DNA of 64,000 nt from Adenophora triphylla var. japonica (taxonomy: Eukaryota > Streptophyta > Magnoliopsida > Asterales > Campanulaceae). How positions within the stretch are numbered: the first letter of the stretch is position 1; each line of letters begins with the position of its first letter. Location: assembly GCA_022495995.1 (NCBI GenBank), contig JAFEMH010007426.1, forward strand, positions 26,310 to 90,309, given 5' to 3'. Shown here in pieces: positions 22,673-34,429 of this stretch. The position numbers and the translations under genes are program-made. The notes below the pieces were generated by a model. That model saw only the letters and a list, made by a program, of their open reading frames with translations. It did no database searches and had not been told where the DNA came from.

Positions 22673-22969
22673 CCCCCGGGACACAGCCGAGTGGTAAGGA
22701 AGCTTAGTTAGATTACAGCTTACAACCTCGTGAGAAGTTCGAATCTTGCGGAAGCTTGGAGCGGCCCAATTAATTGGTGATGTAAGAGTGATGTAAGCGC
22801 CATGTAGGAGGTTTTCATTGGGGCCAGGAGTATAAGGGTGCTGTCACCCTGATTACCTCGGGCATATCCCGCGGTTTACCTCCGCCAGTCTCTGAGGGGT
22901 CGGTGGCTGGTGGTCCAAGACTTAGTCCGACAAAGCTGGGAACCTGAGTATCAAAAAAGAAAAAAAAAA
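22673..22969 (+). mobile_element. tRNA-derived SINE with a 22-bp target duplication
   Basis: The head carries an A-box-like AGCCGAGTGG (22685-22694) and B-box-like AGTTCGAATCT (22736-22746). The body of about 200 bp ends in an A-rich tail with a TATCAAAAAAGA start. Bases 22651-22672 and 22970-22991 are identical over 22 bp, a target duplication typical of LINE-mediated integration. The perfect duplication indicates a fairly young insertion. The family name is not known to me. Confidence 0.92.
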
Positions 22970-23054
22970 CTATAGAAGTAAAAGAAAATGAATGAAACAA
23001 ATATAGAAAGTCTTGTAATAATTATGAATTTCTTAATTGTTATAGCATTAAATA

Positions 23055-23893
23055 GGGGTCAAAATACGTTTAACCCCTCAACTATACGTCAAATCTCACT
23101 TTAGATCCTTGCGTGAAATTCGTCCATGTTTGAAACTCTCTTTGCCCCCTAAATCCTAACAAACGTTAGAAATTTAATGAAATTGGTGATGTGCGTGTCA
23201 CATGCATGATGATTACGTCTTTTATATTTTTAACTACGTTAAGAAAATAGTTTTATTAAAAAAAACTCCACTAACAAAACTAATAATGTCTTCTACAATA
23301 ATAAAAAAATTATTATTATTAATTTCTTGTATATGGAAGGCTGGGCAAATTAAACACGAAAAAATAAAATAATAGATAAAGTAATTTTTTAATTGATGAA
23401 CTCCCTCCGTCCCAAATTGATTTTCACACCTTTTTAGTTGTCATTACGAATGTAATTTGAGCAATAATTTTAGATTAATTTACTTGTTCTAATGAAAATT
23501 TAAAATACCTATTGATAATATGTATAATTGTGTATTAATAACAGGTTGTAAATTATCATAAGGATAATTAAATTAACTTATATTTATTGTTTAAATTACC
23601 TTCGTGATAACAATTAAAAAAGTAGCCAGATCATTTCAGGAGGAGTCATAAGAGTGGTAAAATTAAAGAGAAAGTTAAAAGTGAAAATGAGAAAGAGAAT
23701 GAGAATGACCAAAAATACCTATTATGGGAATGCACATGATTAATTTTGTTAAATTTCTAACGTTCATTAGAATTCAAGTGTGCAAGGTGACATGGTTTTA
23801 ACATTGGGAATCAAAGTGGGACGCATTTTGTGCAAGGGCACAAATTGGGATTTGGTATATATTTGAGGGGGGTAAATTTATTTCGGCCTTAAA
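23055..23893. mobile_element. Candidate TIR element (AAATACGTTTAACCCCTCAA ends)
   Basis: The left end (23055-23090) contains AATACGTTTAACCCCTCAAC and TATAC; the right end (about 23860-23893) contains GTATATTTGAGGGGGG followed by TAAATTTATTT, its approximate reverse complement. The ends are roughly 33 bp with mismatches. No ORF is present. A Stowaway-like unit is nested inside. Confidence 0.5.
23401..23645. mobile_element. Stowaway-like MITE nested in the TIR element
   Basis: Starts CTCCCTCCGTCCC and ends about CATTTCAGGAGGAG. The right end is degraded. The segment 23330-23520, which includes its left part, recurs at about 24240-24420. Confidence 0.6.
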
Positions 23894-24425
23894 TAAGTGT
23901 TGATGTGACACCACGTGTCGCTCTAGATTTCTAGCATTTTCTTTTGTTAAATTTATAAAAGTGGCATAGTTTTAACATTGGGAATCAAAGTGAGACGCAT
24001 TTTGTGTGAGGGTGTAAGGTAAGATTTGGTGTATAGTTGAGGGGGTAAATTTATTTTGGCCTTAAATAGGTGTAGATGTAACGCCACGTGGCACTCTAGA
24101 TTTCAAGCTTTTCCAAGAATCGTCCATGTGGCGCATCCATATCATTCTTTCATGACTTTTATTTCAGGGGAGTAAATTTATTTTGGTCATAAATAGGTGT
24201 TGATGTGGAGCATCCATATCCTTCTTCCTTGAGTTTTATATATATATATGGAAGGATGAGCAAATTAAACAAGAAAACAAAAAATAGATAAAGTCATTTT
24301 TTAATTGATGTATTTCCTCAGTCTCAAATGATCTTTTCACTTTTTTAGTTGTCATTACCAATGTATTTTAAGTAATAATTTTAGCTTAATTTATTTGTCT
24401 TAATGAAAATCTAAAATCCTTTGAT
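23855..24425. repeat. Local repeats of the TIR-element end
   Basis: The phrase GGGTAAATTTATTTNGGCCT, followed by AAATAGGTGTNGATGT, occurs three times (about 23876, 24033 and 24174), with a CCACGTG(G/T)C-containing follow-up in the first two. Bases 24240-24420 repeat 23330-23520. This is a local tandem-like rearrangement of transposon ends. Confidence 0.6.
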
Positions 24426-24554
24426 ATCTAGAATCCTTTGATATTGATATCTAAAACCTTTCAAATTGATACACAGAAGATTTGTTGAAGAAGGAAATTT
24501 CGAGACCTACAAAAAACATCGGGATTTGCTCCGTGATGATGGGTTTAAAATCCC

Positions 24555-24733
24555 TAAAAGACGTAATTTAGCCCCTCAAAAGTCTTGGATTGGAGGGCCA
24601 GGCATATGGAAGCAAAAATTCTGGCTTGTAGGGCCAGGCCCAATGAAGCAAAAGTCCTGGCATAAGGCCAGACACAGAAAGTCCGGCTTTTTAACGGGCA
24701 CAGAAAAGTCCTGGCATAAGGTCAGGCGCAAAA
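24555..24733. repeat. Left half of a GTCCTGGC...GCCAGGC minisatellite
   Basis: Units of about 30-37 bp such as AAGTCCTGGCATAAGGCCAG and AAGTCCGGCTTTTTAACGGG, each with an internal short palindrome (CCTGGC/GCCAGG or CCCGGC/GGGC). The array is interrupted at 24733 by the outer LTR element and resumes at 45608. Confidence 0.85.
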
Positions 24734-27317
24734 TGTAACGACCCTAACCCTAGGCACAATTTTAGTATAATATTGTGTGCTTTTAATATTATTGTTAATA
24801 TTATGTGTTCGTTTTTATATCTTTGATTTCTTTTATTAGGATGAGATAATTGAGGAAATTAAATAAAGTTCATGGGGAAAGTATAATAATTGACAATAAA
24901 TAAAATGTGAGTAGTTAGGCTTTATTTTGTGTAGGGGAAAGAAATAAATGTTGAAAGCCTAAATTGGGTATGGGGGGACCATACCTTTCTCTTACTTCCC
25001 CATACCCTTCCCCATACTCCCTCCTTGATCCGCCCCCCCCCCCCTTTCCCCTTTACCAATTATATACTCCACCTCCCTCCTTCCTCCTTACTCTTTCATT
25101 TTCTCATACTTTCCCCTAGCAAGAAAACCTCCATGGAAGCTCCCACCCCAAGTCTTGTATCTAAGCCATTCCTCCACCATTTTCAAGTTCAAGGGTACTT
25201 TTGAAGTGGGATCATCTAGAAGAATCAATCAAGCTAAGAAAGTCCTAAATTCATCTCCTATTTTAAAGTGAGTTATTATGACCCTTCTCTTCTCTAAATG
25301 TTCATGAGATATTTATTGTTGTTATTGTTGTTAAAATGCTCATTGGATGCTTTGGAAACTCTCTTGGAGTGGAGGTATTGATTTAGATCATAAGGAAATG
25401 TGGTTGTTCTAGGAAGTGTTAAAGAATGAAAAAAATGGGTAGAATTAGTTTAGAATGTTTTGGAATCCTCTTTAAAGTTGAGAAATGGGTAAATAACATG
25501 GAATGATATTATTGTTCATGAAAGTGAATTGGGAGTATAAGAAATGGGTGAAATTAGTTAGAAGAATTAATTTGAAATGTGTTATTAAAATGGGTTGAAA
25601 ATCTTGTGTTGAATAAATTGGATTTATATTATTTTGGGGTTTAAATGATTTAGGATGAGAAATGGTTAAGTTAGAGATCCTCTTGGTATTCTTGAATATT
25701 GGGTTAGAATAAAAGAAGAGGAAATAAAGCTTGGTGAAAGAAATGAAATGCAGGAAAGTCGATTGGGCACTTGGGCGGTCGCCCAAGAGGGCATGAGCGG
25801 CCGCCCATGCCGCGTAAGCAAGAGTGCCTTAGGAAAGCCTCCTCGGGCGCCGCCCAAGCAGGGAGTCGAGCGGCCGCCAAGAGGGAGCAAAGAACTTGGG
25901 TGTTCCTTAGAACCAGGCGGTCGCCCAAGTGGCCTGGGCGGTCGCCCACCATGCCAGATCCTCCTTAGTCTTTTCTTATTGATTTACCAACAACCTAGTG
26001 GCATGACTCTTAATCATTATGACTTAGTGGAACCTAATCCAAATCAGGTATGAATTAACCCTTTTACACTTAAATTATATTAGAAACTTAAGAGCATTTT
26101 AATTGGGTTTAAATGGAACTAAGGAAGCACTTTAAATACGACTCAGGAATTGATTCGACAATCTTGTCTGGACACTTATTAAATGTGACTTCCATTGGGT
26201 AAAGTGAACTTGGGTCCTTATAGAGATCATGTATTACTGAATAATGTCTAAGTAGGGATAATTATTGATGCTTTGTTATCATACTTGAGTACATATTCAT
26301 GACTTGTATTATGCTTAGTGTATCACATAAATCTTTGCGCTCGATTATTGGTTGAACATGAGTATATTTTACCATGTGACTATATTGCTTATTTATGCAT
26401 AGTGTGTTAAAGAAATGTTGCACTATGATGTTGGTTGAGCATGAGTATATTTTACCATGTTGCTATGTTGTTTATCCCCTTTTTGGATTTATTCAAGTAT
26501 CTATTATGTGCTTGATAATGTGTGAGTCAGCTGACATTGGGGGTATAACAAAATACGATCAATTATGGAAGTGTGACCTAATGTGATCGGATTATGTTAT
26601 ATTCATGGCCGTCCCCTCCCGTGGCCACTGGGATGGGGTATAGCATCTCGTATTGAGCCAAAATCCTTACAGAGTTGCTACCGTCTTATTTGGTTTCCCG
26701 AAAACGGGTCTTATAAGACGTGAGTATTGCTTAAGCGGCTCACCGTAAGATTGGAGTATTATTATACCCAATGTTGTACGACTATCGTTCGTACGGGAAA
26801 AGGTAAACCAAGGTAATGTAAGGTGTTTACAGCTTTTCCAACGTGTTATATGCAACTTGTTATGTGTTGCATCTTATATGGCATATTGTTGCATTCATAA
26901 TAGCTTGCTGAGATTTATTCTCACCCCTCTCCCTTTACTGTTTTAGATTCCGAGATAGGTGGACCAGCCAAGTAAGGGCGGTGAGGAGTTTGGAAGTTAT
27001 ATTGTGGGAATTGTCGGGGTATGATTAGGTTGGTATAGAAAGTGTACTTTGGTATAATTCATTTACGGAATTGTATTTATAAATCTTCATTTTATGTTAT
27101 AACCGAGGCCCTTTTTGTAACTAAAACAGTCTCTTACTTTCTAAGTTAGTCAACTATTTCTCCATTGTGAAAAGGGGTAGATTTATTTTGAAATGATTAC
27201 AACAATTGTATTTATTTTTGAAAGTTAAATAAAGGTTTTAAAAGATAAGGAAATTTGGGTTAGTTTGAGGACGCTCCAGCTCGGGACACGTGTAGGTTCC
27301 GGGTCGGGGTCCTCACA
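24734..27317 (+). repeat. 5' LTR of the outer Gypsy-like element
   Basis: 2,584 bp, TG...CA. Contains a poly-C tract (about 25028-25041), an ATTATATACTCC TATA-like word near 25058, the GC palindrome array (25773-25947), and two diverged copies of a segment containing CATGAGTATATTTTACCATG (about 26357 and 26437). Matches 43042-45607 nearly throughout. Confidence 0.92.
25773..25947. repeat. GC palindrome array, three pairs (outer 5' LTR)
   Basis: Six GC-rich near-palindromes: GGGCGGTCGCCC, GAGCGGCCGCCC, GGGCGCCGCCC, GAGCGGCCGCC, GGCGGTCGCCC and GGGCGGTCGCCC. They form three pairs starting near 25773, 25845 and 25915, about 70-72 bp apart, with 10-13 bases inside each pair. The surrounding LTR is AT-rich. 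Confidence 0.85.
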
Positions 27318-27318
27318 G

Positions 27319-27333
27319 TTGGTATCAGAGCTC
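27319..27333 (+). other. Primer-binding site of the outer element
   Basis: TTGGTATCAGAGCTC one base after the LTR end matches the initiator tRNA-Met primer site used by many plant Gypsy chromoviruses and Copia elements. Confidence 0.9.
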
Positions 27334-29347
27334 GGTTAGAGTTCTCGGGTAGAGTCTAGCTGAGTGAGAGTGTGCGATAACTTACGTCGAGAGTTTAATG
27401 CAGGAAATTGTTCAAAGACAGAAAATGATATTGACCAACCAAGAAATCAAGGAAAGGTGAGTTATGGAAAGATAGATTCCTCCACCATCATTTGAGGTAT
27501 TTTACCTGTCTCAGGAGTTAGGGTTCATACTTTTATAAATCCTTGTTCATTCGTTCTCATGTGGCATTAGATTTCATCTTTATTTGCATAATTGGCCTAA
27601 AAGTTGCCTTATGTGCTGAAGGTTCTACTCCTATGGGAGAGTACCTCGAATCATTCTTGTGTATCATGGTAGTTGTGATTAAGTGGGCATGTATTGCCGG
27701 TGGATTTGGTCGAGTTACCAATCCGTGAATCATCGTTATATTAACCGAATTATTTGAGTAGTTGTTGTGTTTGAGGAGGACTGTCGCAAGAAGTGAGTCT
27801 CCTTATCTACGTTTGATTTACCTCCGTGTGTAATTGAGTCGGGTAAATTATTAATTGATATTATGTCACATATGCTTAAATGTCGAAAGTATGATCTAAA
27901 GAATGTGAAGGTTATTTGAGTTATGTGTTAAATTTGAGTAAAGGACACTTGGGTTATCTCCTGTACAGTGATAAATGAATTTGTGAACTCTTAGTTGAGG
28001 TTAGGTACATGGCCTAATTAAGAGTGATTTATGGTTGTATAATTGCATGATTAGTTATTCAATGGTGTCTCATGGTGGAGACTAGATATATGAGACTAGT
28101 ATTGAAAGTGATAGTCTAAGTGGGATTATATGGGTTATAAAATATCGCGAGTACGAGATCTTATAGAACCAATATATCTTTTCCTTATGTGCTATTAGTT
28201 GATTAAGTGGTGTTTTCTATGTGAGTTTCAAAATGGGTTTTCATCAGGTATCATACCAGGATATTGAGATTTTGAGTTGCTATAAGGTATTATTTTGGCA
28301 TTCGGATTCCTAGATAGAGGACACTAATTGGGATGATGGACTTGATGATTCATCTTGGGAAAGTATTGATAAAGAAGATAATTAGCTTAGCGACTCTCCG
28401 TAAGGATAAATTAGTACTATATTTAGAAAAGATGATACTTGGTGGTTAATTATAGATTAGGGAGATCTCAAATTAGTAACTGTGAAGAATAAGTATTCGT
28501 TATCATTTGTTGATGATTTGTATGACCGATTCTAGAAACTAATAGGATACTCAATGGTTATTAGTTGAATTTTTCGGAGTGTTACAATTACAGTGAATAT
28601 TTGCTTTAAGAATACACTTAAGACAACACTTATATCTAGTATGACCGTTTTGATTTGTGGATTGTGTACTAGTTATGGGAAGGTAAATAGAGTAAATGCG
28701 AAGAAGTATAATAGATGTAATTATTGGTGACTTGTAGGATCAACTTCAGGAATTGGTAAAATATGTATATGGGTTGTTTTGAGAGATGATTATCATTAGT
28801 TGAGAAAATAAAACGAGGATAAATCTTATTGGAAGACAGGATACTTTAGGATGATTACACCGTATAGGTTGACTTAGTTGCGTGACTCATATAAGGGATT
28901 GGTGTGATGCTTGGAAGATATTTACGTTATACGAATTTTGAGTTGTTGATGGTTATAGGGAGATAAGTTAGATTATACCGTTAATGTTTAATTGAAATTT
29001 GGGGATGATTGATCTATGTGAGTTCCAATTATATTTTCTGATTTAGAAATTATGGTATTTGATCGGGAACTAGATGTTTACAATATGTTGTTGCTAAGTA
29101 CAATACCAATATCAAAGGTAGGGAATAGATGACTCAAATTTAGTAAGGGTGTTGAATATTCAACTTGAAGAATTATTGAATTGAGGATGCTTTACCAAGT
29201 TTATAATCTTAATGAATATTTTAGTGTTATTTATCGGAGATAGTAATAAGTATTACGAGATTGTGTTTTCTCATAGGGAATTTAACTAAGTAAAAATATT
29301 ATGAGTGGTGGCTACATTATAAATATAAGTCAAACAAGAAAATTATG
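27334..29347 (+). other. Internal region of the outer element, left part, non-coding
   Basis: About 2 kb, AT-rich, without an ORF longer than about 60 codons. It occupies the place of gag and protease in an intact Gypsy element, but I could not identify any domain. Confidence 0.6.
29343..29347. other. Target-site duplication, left copy (TTATG)
   Basis: TTATG directly before the inner LTR; identical to 41509-41513. Confidence 0.9.
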
Positions 29348-30660
29348 TGATGGAGGAAAATTCCTCTAGTAATAAAAACCGAGCAAGTGTACTCACTACC
29401 GGTGTAGCAGTATGCACAAGCAGGGGTCGAACCACAGAAACTTGTTGGTAAACAAACGCAGTAAAAGTAATGAATATAGTAACCACAGATTTTTGATTTG
29501 AGAATAATAATCTAATCCTAAAACAGAAATAACAGATTAAAACTAAAGAACGCGATTTAAACAGAACGAATTAACTCAGATAAACACGGAGATTCACGGA
29601 TTGGATTCACAATTACTTTCACCCTATGCTATTTTTATTGCTGAAAACATTAATCTCAAACTAGGATTCATTCACAAAAGTAAGGATTGGGACGGTGTGG
29701 TGCCCGGATTGCAACCCTTTTAATTATTATCAAGCTGCGTTTTCTGTTACGGCCACACAACAATCAAATAATTAATCAACACAATAGAATGTTAAATCTA
29801 AACCCTTTTGATTTCTATTATGGCCTCAATTAGGTTTAATCTTCAAAACAGTGTTCAATTGTATCAATCCCCAAATTAATGGCAGAATCAATACCCAAAT
29901 AATTAAAAGATAATGTTTCGAAGAACTAGAAAGAGATCAATTGGGAAGAATTAAATCAATAGCATAAAGATCTAGTAATCGCTACAACCAATCCGCAAAT
30001 CTAAAGAACTTAGCTACGCAAAGACATAACGAAAACAATACTGATCATAAAATAAAAGAACATCAAAACCTGAGAGATCCGGAATTGATGAGCAATAATT
30101 GTCTACGAAAACTCAAAACCTAGAACAATAATAATATCCAAGATTGTTTTTTAAAAACTGCTGTTGAAGTATAAATATTCTAGGGCAAAATACAAGGGAA
30201 AAATGTGCGAAAAGTCGAGGCGCCCATCATAAGTTGCCGAAATGCAGTGCGAAAACGGGACAAGCGCGGCCGCTCTGTGTTGAGCGCGCCCGCGCACTTT
30301 GGCGATAACCACGGCCTTCAAAACGACGTCACTTGAGCGCGGCCGCTGCGGGTTGAGCGCGCCCGCGCTTGTTGGCCGAGAATTGGACTTCAAAATCTTG
30401 ATGGAGCGCGGCCGCTCTTAGGTAGAGCGCGGCCGCTCGGTGCACAGGCGCATCTCGAATTATTTTCCAATTTCCTTGCTCTGCTCCGCTCCAACTTGGT
30501 TTCCTTGCCATTTTATTGACCAAAATCAACACTTAATCATCCTTTTCCCCGTACTCATAAACACTTTCAACAACAATATTAAAACAACATAAAACCCGGA
30601 TTTTGAGCCTAGAATAGGTTCGTAAACATGTAAAATGGGTGTGTAAAAACACATCCATCA
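29348..30660 (-). repeat. 3' LTR of the nested Athila element
   Basis: 1,313 bp. Matches 40184-41508 closely; differences cluster around CTG/CAG-type words. Includes a GC palindrome array (30263-30438) and a B-box-like GTGGTTCGACCCC at 29423-29435 read on the minus strand. Confidence 0.93.
30263..30438. repeat. GC palindrome array, three pairs (Athila 3' LTR)
   Basis: Pairs of AGCGCGGCCGCTC and GAGCGCGCCCGCGC start at about 30263, 30335 and 30404 (72 and 69 bp apart). Several contain an exact GCGGCCGC. Spacers include the shared phrase TTGGC.GA.AA....CTTCAAAA. Confidence 0.88.
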
Positions 30661-30690
30661 AACACCCACAAACTATCCTTTGCTCGTCCC
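30661..30690 (-). other. Polypurine tract of the nested Athila element
   Basis: On the minus strand TAGTTTGTGGGTGTT abuts the 3' LTR, preceded by a GGGACGAGCAAAGG-like phrase. The same two-part module recurs at internal ORF junctions. Confidence 0.7.
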
Positions 30691-32175
30691 GAGTAAAACG
30701 AACAAAACTAAGCTATCGAACAACCATAAAACTACACTACGAAAACGAAACACAATATTTTTGGGATGTTCTCTTCAAAACGGGAATCATGTCGGCCAGA
30801 CAGTCTCAGATCCTTACACAATATAATCACAAACATGATATCATGAATTATCAACTAACATTACATTAAAGCAAAAACCCACAATTTTCCACCGCGGCAT
30901 GAATAATGGAGTGAAGTCTGGTAGATCATTGTCACACTCTAAGATTATTTATGGATTCACTAAATGATGCTCTAACATAATATGTATCAAATACAATCAC
31001 AAAGGGACACTCATATGCATGTTTACACAATTGTCAACCCGGCTACTTGATAACGAAATGAAGATATGACTCTAAGCGTTATGGTGCGAAGGATCGCATG
31101 GCTCGGTTCACGGTTACAAATGAAGGCAAGGACATACAAATCGGGGAGCGAAACTAAGAAGTCTTCTTTTTATGTATACATCCTCACTATGATAATTCAC
31201 TCCGCTCACCCTTTTTCTTCCCAATGTGCCAACCCACAAACTAAAGCTTTTGCATACATACACAACATCGGGTTGAGCACATTCCCTTATTTCTGGGGCT
31301 TTTTCTAATTTCCAACTTTTGACACAATGGAGGGGCAAGAATTTTTTCATTTTTTCTCTTTTTTTTTTTTTTTTTTTCATTTGAAAGAACATATATACAA
31401 ACACATACTCTTTCTTTTTCTTCTTCTTTTTTTTGTTTTTTTTTCTATGCCCCTCTTCATTGTATTTCACACCCCATTTTGCATTTTTTTGACCCCAAAT
31501 TGTGCATTTAATTCCACTCACCCAAATTCAACCCCAAATTCCCATTCATTCCCTAGTTCACTTCCCAAAAGGTAAGACATCCTAAAACTAAGTGAAACGG
31601 GTAGGAACATAGGCATCAAACGAAGGCGAATGGTGGTCCAAATTTCCATTCTTTTCTATTAAAGCTCAACAAGTGTTCTAGCGGAAATTATTATTTACTG
31701 GGGTAGAAAGCTGAAGGCACACAAAAGGGTTGAAAGAATAAGCCATAAGTATCAAAATAGCCTAATAACGTGTTATTGACAATCATGCAAACCATGTTCT
31801 AGGGACCCCGAGAATGCACAAGTGATCCCATAAAGGGCACCTAGAGTGACAACAATGATCAATGATAAATGGAAGTGAGAGGTGGTGCAATCGTGGTTTA
31901 TTGTTTCAATGTAACCCTAGTTCTCAAATCCAAGATAGCATAATGATCAACACATAACACTCAATCATCATGGACGCAGGCCAACATATCCCAAAATAAA
32001 GAGAACAAAATTTTTTTTTTTTTTAAATTTTTACTAAACTAAAAACAAATAACAACCTAAATTAACATGGTGATAAGCAGAATGAAGCACAGATACCCCC
32101 CCACCCACAAACTAAAAGATAGCATTGTCCCCAATGCAATTAACTATAAACTCAGGGTAGGGATACCTCAACCGA
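30691..32175 (-). other. 3' untranslated region of the nested Athila element
   Basis: Between ORF3 and the polypurine tract. Contains T-rich and A-rich runs (31358-31442, 32010-32024) and PPT-like modules on the minus strand at about 31231-31245 and 32095-32114. No credible ORF. Confidence 0.6.
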
Positions 32176-33498
32176 TCACTGTGGCGGATAACCCCATTGG
32201 CTAGAAGAGCCTCCAGGGGAGCTATTCTTCTTCTTCTTTGCCCATTTCTGCTCTCCTTGTCCGGATGAGCCACTGGGAAATTGTTGCTGCTGCTGCTGGT
32301 ACTGCGGCGGATACTGTGGCGAGAACTGTGGCCATATGTAACCAGTAGGAGGCAACCGACCAAGAATTTGGTCCAACCTACTATCGTGCTGGGCCCGCCA
32401 TACTTGGTTCGCCTCGATCTCACCCCGTACGCTGTCGTCAATAGCTCTCACCCTATCATCATTCGCAGCCTGCCTCTGCTCTAGGGCGGTAAATCTCTGA
32501 TCAAATCGCAGCTCCATCGCCTCTAACTGATGTGACAGATAGTACAACCCCGCAGTTGGGTCCGCTCTCCAGTCGCCAACCATATCATCCTCTTGTTCTT
32601 CCTCTTCTTCCTCCTCCTGTTCCTCCTCTTGTTCCTCCTCTTGCTCCGGCTCCACTACATTTACCCCCTTGGGGTGGCTCTTGTCCCTAATCTTTCTCTC
32701 GGTAATTGTAGGCTCCAAGCCTATGTCCCTAGGGATATTTGTGAAATTAACACCCGAGAACCCCATCAAACCCGTGATCATTAAGGGGTAATTATAGCTA
32801 TTCTTCGCCATCTGCTGATATGTCCTGTTAATTTCATGGGCAATGATTGACCCGGTGTCAATTTGTTGCCCTGACAGGATGACATGCATTAATGCAGCTC
32901 TACGCCATCCAACCTCGTGGGGTCGGGAAGATGGGAGCACCCTCTCACAGATAATCCTATGAAGGTACTTCATGTGTGGTGGAAGAAATTTAGAAGCAAT
33001 TAACACCCCCTTATGCACAGTTGGGTCAAAGGGAAGATCACCGAATGTTCCGGCAATTAGGTGTAGGTTACCTTTGGGGTTGTTCATCATTTGTTTTTCA
33101 AGTTGCAAGAAGGCACCGGTATTGGCTTGCACATGTCTAGGGAGGTTGTAATATGATATAATTCTCTCCCGGGTATATCCCACCTCCCTACCCCGCACAT
33201 ACGAAGTGTTATGTAGCCCTTTTCTAGCGGCTGCATTAGCATAAAATTCACGCACCAACTCGCGATTCCCTCCTTCGGCTGGGGCAACCAATAAGTTTTG
33301 CCAACCATACTCCGCTACAATATTATCTAGCCCCATATCCGTAATGTCTATCCCTTTCTCTACGTTAAAACTTCGTCCGGAATAAGCATTAAAAAATTTT
33401 AACGCATCAACACCCACAAATCTATTTTCATCAAACAATGGTGGTGGAACCGGGGTTTTCTTTGTAACTCTTTTACGCTTAGGATTAGAGGTAGACAT
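32176..33498 (-). CDS. Athila ORF3 (putative plant-transposon protein, env position)
   Basis: An open frame of 440 aa counted from the ATG at 33498; the frame stays open upstream to 33660, but 33498 is chosen because the related element at 59111 also starts with Met-Ser in the same context. Early residues include NPKRKRVTKK, a likely nuclear localisation signal. A central part has LVREFYANAAARKGLHN and RGREVGYTRE, which I associate with the 'putative plant transposon protein' domain found after pol in Athila elements. Then come a Glu-rich stretch, a likely coiled coil (FDQRFTALEQRQAANDDRV) and a Pro/Gln/Tyr-rich tail (PQYPPQYQQQQQ). No signal peptide or membrane segment is visible, so an envelope role is not supported. 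Function unknown. Confidence 0.7.
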   Translation of the reverse strand: MSTSNPKRKRVTKKTPVPPPLFDENRFVGVDALKFFNAYSGRSFNVEKGIDITDMGLDNIVAEYGWQNLLVAPAEGGNRELVREFYANAAARKGLHNTSYVRGREVGYTRERIISYYNLPRHVQANTGAFLQLEKQMMNNPKGNLHLIAGTFGDLPFDPTVHKGVLIASKFLPPHMKYLHRIICERVLPSSRPHEVGWRRAALMHVILSGQQIDTGSIIAHEINRTYQQMAKNSYNYPLMITGLMGFSGVNFTNIPRDIGLEPTITERKIRDKSHPKGVNVVEPEQEEEQEEEQEEEEEEEQEDDMVGDWRADPTAGLYYLSHQLEAMELRFDQRFTALEQRQAANDDRVRAIDDSVRGEIEANQVWRAQHDSRLDQILGRLPPTGYIWPQFSPQYPPQYQQQQQQFPSGSSGQGEQKWAKKKKNSSPGGSSSQWGYPPQ

Positions 33499-33554
33499 GA
33501 TATCAACACAACTCAGAAGGGTAATACAATTAAATTCAGAGAATCTTACCCCTT

Positions 33555-33625
33555 CAAAGCTCGCCGGAAAACTCGCCGGAGTTTGCCGGAAAACTCGCCG
33601 GAGTTTGGGAAGAAGGCCGGAAAAC
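33555..33625 (-). repeat. CCGGCGA-type repeat cluster upstream of ORF3
   Basis: The plus strand reads CTCGCCGGAAAACTCGCCGG and repeats of GGAGTTTG; four to five CGCCGG words occur in 60 bp. An equivalent CCGGCGAACTCCGG cluster precedes ORF3 in the other Athila family (58986-59040). Confidence 0.6.
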
Positions 33626-33990
33626 ACCCACAAACTAGCCCTTGCACCGTTTATACCCACAAACCACCTTCAAATCGAGCTTTAGCCCACTTGATTCAAC
33701 CGGAAAGCTCTCAAGAACACCCTTCTTCAAAATTTCAAAATTTCTCAATCTCCGCCGGAATTAATGGTTTTTGGATAGATGAATCGGCTAAGGCTTGAGG
33801 ATTTATGATGGGTAAGGTAATTTTTGGGGTTAGGAGGGGAGATAATTGGGTTTGGGTGAGGGATTTTTAGAGAGAGAGGGAAGAGAACTCGTTTTTTTAG
33901 AGAGAAGAATGGAGGGGCGGCGGTTTGTTATAAAAGAAAAGGGCCGGATACATTTAGGGTTTTTTTTTAAAATGCCCGTAATTTTTGCTC

Positions 33991-34166
33991 GAGCGCGGCC
34001 GCTCTGTGTCCGAGCGCGCCCGCGCTGTATGACAGAAACTGATCTTGCTTTTGATTTTTAATGAGCGCGGCCGCTCTGCCTTGGAGCGCGCCCGCGCAGC
34101 CTGGCCGAGACTGATGCTCCTTTTTCCCTTAATCAAGCGCGGCCGCTCTGTTTCCGAGCGCGCCCG
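33991..34166. repeat. GC palindrome array, three pairs (Athila pol-ORF3 region)
   Basis: Pairs of GAGCGCGGCCGCTC and GAGCGCGCCCGCGC start at 33991, 34063 and 34135, exactly 72 bp apart. Spacers share GACTGAT.CT.CTTTT-type words, showing that the 72-bp unit is an old tandem repeat. The same array type lies in this element's LTRs. Confidence 0.88.
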
Positions 34167-34429
34167 CGCACGCTGACAGCGAGATTTCAACAGTTTTTTT
34201 TTTTTCCTTTTTACTGCCTTAAGGTCCACAGCTTCAACCTTTCTCGATTGTGTGCTATCCTGCACATCACCACAAACACACACAAGCATAATATCTATTG
34301 ACAAAACTTTAAAAGTAAATATTTTTGGAGGGTGACAACTATTTACACTCCCCTATAAACCCACAAACTCGGAGAGACCCATAAAGGGTGACACGAAACT
34401 TTTGTTTGACAAAAATATGTCAAACATTT

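Noticed and set aside
25748..26053. Open frames of 65-101 codons over the GC palindrome arrays (also 25666-25952, 58081-58599, 61919-62275, 33954-34304)
   Set aside because: They are by-products of GC-rich repeats lacking stop codons; they occur on both strands, differ between LTR copies and have no domain.
31327..31575. Phe-rich hydrophobic protein
   Set aside because: Arises from T runs in the 3' UTR of the nested Athila element.
32112..32441. 109-codon frame at the end of ORF3
   Set aside because: Overlapping frame of the Gln/Pro-rich ORF3 tail without independent evidence.
33991..34166. CRISPR-like regular array
   Set aside because: Repeats are paired GC palindromes with related, not unique, spacers in a plant LTR element; no cas genes.
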